5,320 bases of DNA from an uncultured Desulfobulbus sp. (GTDB lineage Bacteria > Desulfobacterota > Desulfobulbia > Desulfobulbales > Desulfobulbaceae): contig CAMNHX010000138.1 of NCBI GenBank assembly GCA_946539945.1, positions 1 through 5,320 of the forward strand, given 5' to 3'. This document shows positions 1-4,504 of the stretch, in pieces; the first letter of the stretch is position 1, and each line of letters starts with the position of its first letter. The position numbers were made by a program, and so were the translations under genes. Below the pieces are notes generated by a model. That model was not told the DNA's origin. It made no database searches and saw nothing but the letters and a program-made list of their open reading frames with translations.

Positions 1-8
1 GCAAGCTG

Positions 9-92
9 TTACCGAAAGAAAATCCAGTCCACAGCCAGCACTACCAAACCCGCCAGTATTCCAGCGAGTACATCCAGCAGGAATCTTGCCAT
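9..92 (-). CDS. 27-aa single-span membrane protein, candidate pVII/pIX-like minor coat protein
   Basis: A 27-codon reading frame from ATG (92-90) to TAA (11-9), preceded by a near-perfect Shine-Dalgarno AGGAGGTG (106-99) whose AGGAGG lies 8 nt from the ATG. The product begins MARFLLDVLAGILAGLVVLA and ends in D-W-I-F-F-R: a short polar start, one hydrophobic span of about 18-20 residues with small residues (A/G) inside it, and a terminal Arg. Ff phages carry comparable 32-33 residue coat proteins (pVII, pIX) just upstream of the major coat gene. Here the gene is the first one after a promoter and has the orientation of all other phage genes, so in a circular phage genome it would lead the structural block. 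The role is inference from size, hydrophobicity and position; a leader peptide, holin-like peptide or superinfection-exclusion peptide is possible. The coding status itself is well supported by the ribosome binding site. Confidence 0.6.
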   Translation of the reverse strand: MARFLLDVLAGILAGLVVLAVDWIFFR

Positions 93-98
93 AGGTGC

Positions 99-108
99 CA
101 CCTCCTTT
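99..108 (-). promoter_or_regulatory. Strong ribosome binding site of the 27-aa gene
   Basis: The minus strand reads AAAGGAGGTG, complementary to the 16S rRNA 3' end over at least eight bases, with 8 nt between AGGAGG and the ATG at 92. It is the strongest Shine-Dalgarno in the window and the main reason to accept so short a gene. It suggests high expression, as expected for a structural protein. Confidence 0.75.
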
Positions 109-113
109 AGTCC

Positions 114-177
114 CCTTGCCCCGTCAGAGACAAGGCAAGGTTGGGCTAGAGAGATTGCCCCGCCGACATTCTAGCCC
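114..177 (-). repeat. Two dyads in the leader/promoter region of the small coat gene
   Basis: CCTTGCC (114-120) pairs with GGCAAGG (134-140) around a 13-nt loop. GGGCTAG (143-149) pairs with CTAGCCC (171-177) around 21 nt. The first dyad lies in the probable 5' leader of the minus-strand transcript. The second flanks the likely transcription start and overlaps the proposed -10 box (173-168), so it could be an operator or a structured leader. Ff phages carry origin and packaging hairpins in their large intergenic region, so these may also be part of such a region. The stems are short (7 bp) and the function is not established. Confidence 0.4.
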
Positions 178-196
178 CTTGGCAAGTTCCGGGCAA
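168..196 (-). promoter_or_regulatory. Sigma70-like promoter driving the small coat gene and probably the structural operon
   Basis: On the minus strand a -35 box TTGCCC (196-191; 4 of 6 to TTGACA) is separated by exactly 17 nt from a -10 box TAGAAT (173-168; 5 of 6 to TATAAT). Transcription would start near 161 and leave a leader of about 70 nt before the ATG at 92. It lies immediately downstream (minus sense) of a hairpin terminator, so it would start fresh transcription of the phage genes, insulated from upstream transcription. No comparable promoter was noticed between the packed genes to the right, though I did not search them exhaustively. Confidence 0.5.
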
Positions 197-200
197 CCGA

Positions 201-232
201 AAACCCCCTGCCGGATTACCGACAGGGGGTTT
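201..232. terminator. Intrinsic terminator hairpin, probably bidirectional
   Basis: AAACCCCCTG (201-210) pairs perfectly with CAGGGGGTTT (223-232). After one mismatch there are three inner pairs (CGG/CCG) and an ATTA loop. The A/T ends give a T tract in both directions, TTTT on the minus strand (203-200 region) and TTTG on the plus strand, so it can act both ways. It sits between the tRNA-like attachment core and the minus-strand promoter at 196-168. There it would stop host or upstream transcription from entering the phage operon. Confidence 0.75.
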
Positions 233-237
233 GTCTA

Positions 238-257
238 GTGGCAAAATCTGTGGCAAA
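238..257 (+). repeat. 8-bp direct repeat GTGGCAAA, possible integrase arm-type sites
   Basis: GTGGCAAA occurs at 238-245 and again at 250-257, start to start 12 bp, about 85-100 bp from the tRNA-derived core. Tyrosine integrases with an N-terminal arm-binding domain often recognise short direct repeats flanking attP. The spacing and location fit, but the repeat is short and no matching copies were found on the other side of the core. Low confidence. Confidence 0.25.
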
Positions 258-341
258 TTTACCGGACTTCCTTCACCCAATAGAGTACAAACAGACCCCC
301 AAATATCCCGAAAATGCACGAAACAACACCCATACAGTGCC

Positions 342-385
342 CTCTCACGCCGGTAACACGGGTTCGAATCCCATTGGGGTCACCA
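342..385 (+). other. tRNA-Glu(CUC) 3' half: phage attachment core (att)
   Basis: The sequence matches a tRNA from anticodon loop to CCA: loop CTCTCAC (342-348) with anticodon CTC (344-346), 3' anticodon stem GCCGG (349-353), a short variable loop, T-stem ACGGG (358-362), T-loop TTCGAAT (363-369), T-stem CCCAT (370-374), acceptor strand TGGGGTC (375-381), discriminator A (382) and CCA (383-385). The layout parallels bacterial tRNA-Glu. The 5' anticodon stem position (GTGCC, 337-341) does not pair beyond its last base, and no D-arm or 5' acceptor strand lies upstream, so this is not a working tRNA. Integrases of this family use tRNA 3' halves as attB, with an identical copy in attP. Because non-tRNA DNA lies on the 5' side and integrase on the 3' side, this looks like attP or a tandem-prophage junction. 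The T-stem has a C359/A373 mismatch. Confidence 0.75.
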
Positions 386-394
386 AAGAAATTC

Positions 395-426
395 AGGCAC
401 TTGCGGAGCTTCCGTAAGTGCCTTTT
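395..426. terminator. Intrinsic terminator after the attachment core and the integrase gene
   Basis: AGGCACTTGCGGA (395-407) pairs with TCCGTAAGTGCCT (411-423), 13 pairs including one G-T wobble, around a 3-nt loop, followed by TTTT (423-426) on the plus strand. In plus sense it would end tRNA transcription shortly after CCA. In minus sense it lies just after the integrase stop (432-430) and is followed by a weaker T-rich stretch (TTTCTTT, 390-384), so it probably ends the phage operon as well. If the core recombines with a host tRNA gene, this copy would become the terminator of the rebuilt tRNA. Confidence 0.8.
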
Positions 427-429
427 CTG

Positions 430-1476
430 TTACGCGTGGGGATTTTGTGGGGAATTGACCACGCCAGATAACGCATCGAGGACAGTCCGGTTCTTCGTCA
501 ACTGGTGAATGTAGCGTTGGGTGGTCGTCAAATGCTCATGCCGCAGATGCCTTTGAATATCCACCAAGGGCACGCCCCGCCCTGCAAGTATTGTGGCGCA
601 CAAATGGCGCAACCCGTGCAGACCGAAACGAGGCACACCGGCACGATCACATAAGCGACGCAGCCATTGCAGCCGGTACAGATACGGCCCACCCGTTTCC
701 GGGTCTCTGAAAACGAACTCCTCAAGGCCAGCAGGAACTTCCTTGCCTTGAGTTTCCTTGCCCTGTTCCTTCAGCGCAGCCAGAGCCTCATTCGTCAAGA
801 AAACCCAATCAGCCTTGACCGTGCCCTGCAGATTCTTCCGGCAGAAGAGGCGGATTCTCCCCTGGTCAAAATCCACATCTTGCCACCGCAGCGCGAACAA
901 CTCCGACCGACGAGCGCCAGTATACAGGAAAAGCAAGAGCATTCGCCTGTCCTGTTCAGTTGTCGCAGCATTGTAAACCGCCCAGAACTCCTGCAAAGAG
1001 GGAACCCGGCGGGGAAAACGCTGTTCCGACTGCTTCGGCACAAAGGCAAAGGGATTTTGTGGAGGCAAACCCAAGAACTTTACCCCCCATGTCCAAGCGG
1101 CCAAAAGGTTCTTCCTGTCCTTGTTTGCCGCGTTCCCGGAACGCTTCGACGCCTGCTCTTGGAAATGCAGCAAAAGGCTGCGGCGGTCCAGTGTATCAAC
1201 GCCTGCATCAGCAGCAAAGCCTGATGAAAAAAAGACAGAAAAGGCGATACGCTTTTCAGCATACGTTTTAGAAACATGTTTCTTCTTGCTGAAATCCAGA
1301 TAGGCATTGCACCATTCAAGCAAGGACACTGTGTTTGTCTGCTGTCTCTGCAAAATCAGCTTGCGCGTCTGTAACTCCCAAGCCAAAGCCTCTCGTTTGG
1401 TCTTGCAGCGATGCCGCTTGCGAAACCCTTTCCGCTCCACTTCTGCCATCCATCCAGATTTGATTTTGTAAGGCAT
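430..1476 (-). CDS. int: Tyrosine recombinase (phage integrase), 348 aa
   Basis: Catalyses site-specific recombination between attP and a host tRNA gene. Residues 1-35 form a basic beta-rich arm-binding-like segment (Y3, K4, K6, W9, then many K/R). Residues 48-150 are a SAM-like core-binding domain and about 155-335 the catalytic domain. Catalytic positions are visible: R189 in TGARRSEL, H287 and R290 in HGLRH, H313, and nucleophile Y322 in TTTQRYIH. K214 is a plausible beta-hairpin lysine. Length and motif order are complete. The start ATG (1476) has a weak AGAG 8 nt upstream and lies inside the end of the HTH gene in another frame, so translation is probably coupled. Its stop lies 45 bp from a tRNA-Glu 3' half, the usual place for the cognate att site. 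Integrase-encoding inoviruses are known; others use host XerCD. Confidence 0.95.
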   Translation of the reverse strand: MPYKIKSGWMAEVERKGFRKRHRCKTKREALAWELQTRKLILQRQQTNTVSLLEWCNAYLDFSKKKHVSKTYAEKRIAFSVFFSSGFAADAGVDTLDRRSLLLHFQEQASKRSGNAANKDRKNLLAAWTWGVKFLGLPPQNPFAFVPKQSEQRFPRRVPSLQEFWAVYNAATTEQDRRMLLLFLYTGARRSELFALRWQDVDFDQGRIRLFCRKNLQGTVKADWVFLTNEALAALKEQGKETQGKEVPAGLEEFVFRDPETGGPYLYRLQWLRRLCDRAGVPRFGLHGLRHLCATILAGRGVPLVDIQRHLRHEHLTTTQRYIHQLTKNRTVLDALSGVVNSPQNPHA

Positions 1477-1642
1477 TGATTAAACTCTTTTCAAAGAAGA
1501 CATACTTTCTCCCCAGCCGGAAACCACCGAGCGCCATATAGTGCTTGCGTACCAAGCGAACCCCGACACCCAGGATTGCGGCAACCTGTCTATCCGACAG
1601 GCAAGACCCCAGCCTCGACAACACGTGTTCCCGTTTCATCAT
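1316..1642 (-). CDS. Small winged-HTH protein, excisionase/MerR-like, overlapping int
   Basis: From ATG 1642 (or the adjacent ATG 1639) the frame gives 108 residues. Residues 15-34 (LSDRQVAAILGVGVRLVRKH) are a helix-turn-helix typical of the excisionase/HTH_17 group. A Gly-rich wing follows (GGFRLGRKYVFF, 39-50), then a short helix. The frame opens 7 nt after the rep stop with a weak GGTGGG ribosome site; an earlier ATG inside rep (1684) is open but less likely. The whole HTH domain (residues 1-55) lies upstream of the int start; residues 56-108 overlap int in another frame and look low in family character. Such proteins act as recombination directionality factors or as repressors. Position between rep and int favours an excisionase or integration/replication switch. 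The real C-terminus is uncertain: the overlap is long for a phage gene. Confidence 0.6.
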   Translation of the reverse strand: MMKREHVLSRLGSCLSDRQVAAILGVGVRLVRKHYMALGGFRLGRKYVFFEKSLINALQNQIWMDGRSGAERVSQAASLQDQTRGFGLGVTDAQADFAETADKHSVLA

Positions 1643-1649
1643 CCCACCA

Positions 1650-3014
1650 TCAAGCACAGACAGCGTGCAGAACATCGGAGTCAAACAGGGCTTCGTTCCG
1701 CTTACGCTGCATTCGTTTCACAAACTCATCCTTTCTGTCCTCTTGGAACTCCAGAAATTCAGATGAAATCAGTTCCCTGGCTGTGGAGTTTATACTGTCA
1801 AAGTCGAACACATCGTCAGTATAGGCAGCAACTACAGACATCAGGCAGCCGACAGTCTGCTTCACCAGAGAATCTATATCCTTACGTAGAACAACATTGA
1901 CACGAGTCACCTGCAAAACATCAACCCACTGCAGGGAGGAAACCATAGCCCAAAAGCTGGAAATATCTTGATGACACTGGTTTTTATTACTCCTGTCAAC
2001 AGGAGAATCCATAAATCTGGCCCACCGTGCAGTAAAATACCGCCACAGCGAACCCAAAGCAGACAAAACCTGTTCCGGAGTAGAAACACCATTTGGTAAA
2101 TCATCATTGCGAAACTGCTTTATCTTCTCGCTACGAATCTGATACTCAACCCGGCAGACAGGCTGCTCATCATACTTTCTCATACCCCATAACTGGCAAA
2201 AAACCTGTTGTTTGTGTTCTTGTCCAGGGCGTGAAAGCTCACGACCCTTATCATAGCAACGGAGTACCAAATCACCCTTGCCCAGAGTACAGCCGGAAAA
2301 ACGAAGTTGAGGAAAATGATTTGAAAACTCACGTGCGCGAGTCACCCATCGGGTAACGTCCCACAACCGCAAAGTCTTAATATCCAAACCTATAAAATCA
2401 GCAGCAAGGTGAATTTCAGAGACCTGCTCGCGGGCAACATACGCACCGGCAACGGTCTGCAAAAACACCTCAATGTCGCGCAATGTCTCGCGCAGCTTGG
2501 TCTGACTGGTCAATGAACCAATCTCGAGCCGGATGGACGGAACGGTGTCTTCCGAATCCCGATCAGACAGCAGCAGAGTCACGTCACCGCAGCGGAGACG
2601 ATACTTGAAAAACCTTGTGCCTGTCCGGTACAGATTCCAGTCAAAGCCGCAATCAAGGAAGAGAGGCACGCAAGTTTCCATCTCCGTAGCCTGCAGCAAG
2701 ACCTTCTTCATTTCCAGCAAATCAAGAAAGGACGAGTCAAGCCAGTCGACCCAGTACGAAACCTTGAAGAAGTCCACACCACAGTACACACGGACATCCG
2801 GGAAATCGGGGAAGGAGAGCAGAGGAAGTTCAGGGGATACTACTTGGGGGGCCAATGTTATTCCGGTATTGGCCCCTGGGGAAACCACCCGCTCGGCTCC
2901 GGCTGCCGACTGCCCCCGCTTGCGCGGGGAACAGTCGGCAGCCGGAGCCGAGCTGCATCCCGGTATCTGCACGAAGGTATCTGCCAGCCTCGTAGCATCC
3001 ATGACCTTCCTCAT
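1650..3014 (-). CDS. rep: Replication initiation protein, Rep_trans-like, 454 aa
   Basis: Resembles the Rep_trans (PF02486-like) initiators of rolling-circle plasmids and inoviruses, which nick the double-stranded form to start rolling-circle replication. Family-like blocks are EIHLAADF (200-207), LRCYDKGREL (251-260), CRVEYQIRSEKIKQF (287-301) and a Trp/Arg-rich LWRYFTARWARF (323-334). A YDK block followed by a RVE block 30-40 residues later is a hallmark of the group; which Tyr is the nucleophile I cannot say. Residues 1-70 are low-complexity (Ala/Pro/Ser/Gly) and are encoded by DNA with strong inverted repeats (2848-2876, 2891-2953), so this segment may serve the DNA rather than the protein. 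The start ATG 3014 overlaps the stop of the upstream gene (ATGA), with GGTGGAGAG just before it; Met5 (3002) is an alternative. No ssDNA-binding protein gene is visible nearby. Confidence 0.8.
   Translation of the reverse strand: MRKVMDATRLADTFVQIPGCSSAPAADCSPRKRGQSAAGAERVVSPGANTGITLAPQVVSPELPLLSFPDFPDVRVYCGVDFFKVSYWVDWLDSSFLDLLEMKKVLLQATEMETCVPLFLDCGFDWNLYRTGTRFFKYRLRCGDVTLLLSDRDSEDTVPSIRLEIGSLTSQTKLRETLRDIEVFLQTVAGAYVAREQVSEIHLAADFIGLDIKTLRLWDVTRWVTRAREFSNHFPQLRFSGCTLGKGDLVLRCYDKGRELSRPGQEHKQQVFCQLWGMRKYDEQPVCRVEYQIRSEKIKQFRNDDLPNGVSTPEQVLSALGSLWRYFTARWARFMDSPVDRSNKNQCHQDISSFWAMVSSLQWVDVLQVTRVNVVLRKDIDSLVKQTVGCLMSVVAAYTDDVFDFDSINSTARELISSEFLEFQEDRKDEFVKRMQRKRNEALFDSDVLHAVCA
2848..2876. repeat. 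9-bp inverted repeat in the 5' part of rep
   Basis: GGGGCCAAT (2848-2856) pairs perfectly with ATTGGCCCC (2868-2876) around an 11-nt loop, GTTATTCCGGT. It lies 14 bp from the larger 22-bp inverted repeat. Neither arm is needed by any conserved motif of Rep. Together they suggest a structured replication or packaging element inside the gene. Confidence 0.6.
2891..2953. repeat. Perfect 22-bp inverted repeat with nested stem inside rep; candidate origin or packaging signal
   Basis: The arm GCTCGGCTCCGGCTGCCGAC plus TG (2891-2912) is the exact reverse complement of 2932-2953. Inside, CCCCGC (2914-2919) pairs with GCGGGG (2924-2929) around a TTGC loop, separated from the main stem by small unpaired bases (2913; 2930-2931). 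The unit is 63 bp, exactly 21 codons, so it keeps the rep frame and encodes the Ala-rich residues 21-41. The arms are about 77% GC against roughly 50% around them. No T tract follows on either strand, so it is not an intrinsic terminator. Known parallels are double-strand origins lying within rep genes of pT181-type Rep_trans plasmids, and the packaging hairpin that follows gene IV in Ff phages. Which, if either, applies is inference. Confidence 0.8.
2962..2984 (+). repeat. 9-bp direct repeat GGTATCTGC beside the large inverted repeat
   Basis: GGTATCTGC occurs at 2962-2970 and 2976-2984, start to start 14 bp, in the first codons of rep. Short direct repeats beside a hairpin are common in Rep-binding regions, and this pair lies 9 bp from the 22-bp inverted repeat. 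The repeat encodes part of residues 11-18 of Rep and may be coincidental. Confidence 0.3.
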
Positions 3015-3598
3015 CTCTCCACCCCCTCTTTTTCCTCCTCATCCATCCGGGCAAACCACTCGCCCGAAACCTGTTTCAACTGCCCAGGGAAATTTTCTGG
3101 ACTGTACACTTCATCACCCACAAACAACCGCAGCCGCCCACCAACCCGCGCAGACGAGACCCGACGGAACTCCCGCCGCTTTGGCTTTGGCTTGTCCTCA
3201 ACCTTTGTTTCAGGACGACGAGCTTCAATCACATACAACCGCTTGGAACCGTTGACCGGGTAGCAGCCGAGACCGATAGCAGCCAAGGCTTCGCCGAAAC
3301 TGTGGAACATCTCGAAAACCGTCATGTTCATCTGGGACCAGTTCACAGTCAGCCCATCCGGTGGTGTGGCGTACACAAAGCCGACCCCAGTGTGTTGCAT
3401 CACGTACCAGACCACGTCAGATAAAGATGCGTCCACGAAGTCAACAGAGAAGCGGGGAAGTTCGATCTGAACAGCAGGGCCAGTAGAGCCAGACTGCGGT
3501 GGTGGAGACGGCGGAACTGCTACAGCCGTAGCCGCTGAAACAGCCGGACAAAATGCACCGGCCAGCAGAGCAAGCGCCATACAAAAGCAGCGACTCAT
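3011..3598 (-). CDS. Exported protein with a secretin N-domain-like fold but no channel domain, 195 aa
   Basis: Residues 1-22 are a Sec signal peptide (hydrophobic MALALLAGAF, probable cleavage after VSA at 22). Residues 28-40 are a Pro/Ser/Gly linker. Residues 48-127 resemble the N0/STN-type periplasmic domain of secretins: FSVDFVDASLSDVVWYVMQ, a G-V-x-F strand, then a second helix (FGEALAAIGL) and the strand RLYVIEA. Residues 130-147 are strongly basic; 148-195 are unrecognised and end in an acidic tail. Ff pIV is about 400 residues and carries a C-terminal beta-barrel secretin domain, which is absent here; the stop is directly coupled to rep, so this is not an obvious recent break. It follows zot by an ATGA overlap, the place of gene IV in Ff. 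It may dock the Zot/pI complex to a host secretin. The fold is inferred from sequence pattern; PilP- or other pilotin-like proteins are alternatives. Confidence 0.7.
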   Translation of the reverse strand: MSRCFCMALALLAGAFCPAVSAATAVAVPPSPPPQSGSTGPAVQIELPRFSVDFVDASLSDVVWYVMQHTGVGFVYATPPDGLTVNWSQMNMTVFEMFHSFGEALAAIGLGCYPVNGSKRLYVIEARRPETKVEDKPKPKRREFRRVSSARVGGRLRLFVGDEVYSPENFPGQLKQVSGEWFARMDEEEKEGVER

Positions 3599-4503
3599 TT
3601 TTCCACCCCATGCTGTCTGTTGGAGTAGATCGAAACACCATTGACAACGACAAGCCTTGGCTTCGGCTTCGCCTTCTGCTTGGACGGCTGCTGCTCCTGG
3701 GCTGACTCTGGATTCGATGATGAATTTGCAGAAGCCTTCGCCTTTTTCGCAGGAGCTGTCACCTGCTCCTGTTGTCTTGCCTTGTTGATGCCAAATAAAT
3801 CACCTGTTGCAAAGGATGAATGTGAAAAAGACCAGAGCGTCCAAACCAGAACGATAGGGATTGCAAAGAAGACTGGATGCTTCAAGACGTTGACGTGCTT
3901 CATGATGCCCAGTTCTCTCACGTCCTTCCCGGTATAGGACTGGTAGCACAGAAAAATCAAAGGATTATATGTACGGATATTCTTTGCCAAGGGTTGACCC
4001 TCATCATCCCCGCCAGCGTAGGAATAGCAAATATATTTCCTCTGAACAGCACCACCAAAGAAGTTTACCTTGCGGAAAACATAGGTCCACTCAAGCAGAC
4101 CACGGACAGCAGCATCGATACGTTCCATCTGTTGGGATATAAGCACAAGATCGAATCCCTGATGCCGATGAGTACTTGCCCAACTGGCAAACTGTTTGTT
4201 CTTTTCAGTTTGCCACTCGCGAGAACTGAAAACCTTCTGGACCTCATCCAAGACAATCAGAGAGCCTGGCTGTACATGCAGCCAGAACTCCTCCATCTGC
4301 TCATTCTCTATCCTGTGGAACTGGATTTGCAATGCCAAATCTGACAAGTCACAAACAGATTTGAGAGCCTCCAGACATTTAGGGTCAAACATGCCGTCGA
4401 TATTGGTGAAGACAACACGCCCCATACGAAGATTGTCAATAATCTTCTTCACGGCTTCGTAACTCTTACCAGAACCCGGAGTGCCCGCAAACCCGATAAT
4501 CAT
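3595..4503 (-). CDS. zot: Zot/pI-type phage assembly ATPase, 302 aa
   Basis: Inner-membrane motor for filamentous phage assembly and extrusion. A Walker A motif, GTPGSGKS (7-14), stands at the very N-terminus. Walker B is LIVLDE (82-87) and a sensor-like segment HRHQGFDLVLISQQ (112-125) follows. One membrane span lies at about 210-226 (PVFFAIPIVLVWTLWSF), then a periplasmic tail rich in Gln/Lys/Ala/Ser/Pro (240-285). This gives the pI topology: cytoplasmic ATPase, one span, periplasmic tail that contacts the outer-membrane channel. The start ATG 4503 has GAGGG 6 nt upstream and is 1 nt after the stop of the coat gene; the stop overlaps the next ATG (ATGA). The name Zot is historical; no toxin role is implied. 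Met201, ten residues before the span, could be an internal start giving a pXI-like product. Confidence 0.95.
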   Translation of the reverse strand: MIIGFAGTPGSGKSYEAVKKIIDNLRMGRVVFTNIDGMFDPKCLEALKSVCDLSDLALQIQFHRIENEQMEEFWLHVQPGSLIVLDEVQKVFSSREWQTEKNKQFASWASTHRHQGFDLVLISQQMERIDAAVRGLLEWTYVFRKVNFFGGAVQRKYICYSYAGGDDEGQPLAKNIRTYNPLIFLCYQSYTGKDVRELGIMKHVNVLKHPVFFAIPIVLVWTLWSFSHSSFATGDLFGINKARQQEQVTAPAKKAKASANSSSNPESAQEQQPSKQKAKPKPRLVVVNGVSIYSNRQHGVEK

Positions 4504-4504
4504 G

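Noticed and set aside
294..385. A complete tRNA starting at GACCCC (294-299), which could pair with GGGGTC (376-381)
   Set aside because: The stretch after it has no D-arm, the 5' anticodon stem does not pair with the 3' strand, and the length would be 92 nt. Only the 3' half is tRNA-like.
314..508. Plus-strand open frame across the tRNA half and terminator
   Set aside because: It runs through the attachment core, a terminator hairpin and the antisense of int, with no ribosome site and no family resemblance.
667..1224. Plus-strand frame of 185 codons
   Set aside because: Antisense to the conserved integrase catalytic domain; composition is that of a shadow frame and there is no ribosome binding site.
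1620..1629. 10-bp palindrome AACACGTGTT near the start of the HTH gene as an operator
   Set aside because: It lies within the coding sequence with no promoter seen nearby and no second copy; a single 10-bp palindrome is expected by chance at this scale.
2891..2953. Intrinsic terminator between structural genes and rep
   Set aside because: The hairpin is strong but neither strand has a T tract after it, and it lies inside an open, motif-bearing gene.
2533..3255. Plus-strand frame of 240 codons
   Set aside because: Antisense to rep and the N-domain protein, both of which have motifs and coupled starts; the frame is low-complexity and unrecognised.
3530..3598. Lipoprotein signal in the N-domain protein (Cys17)
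   Set aside because: The residues before Cys17 (G-A-F) do not fit a lipobox; an ordinary Sec cleavage after VSA at residue 22 fits better.
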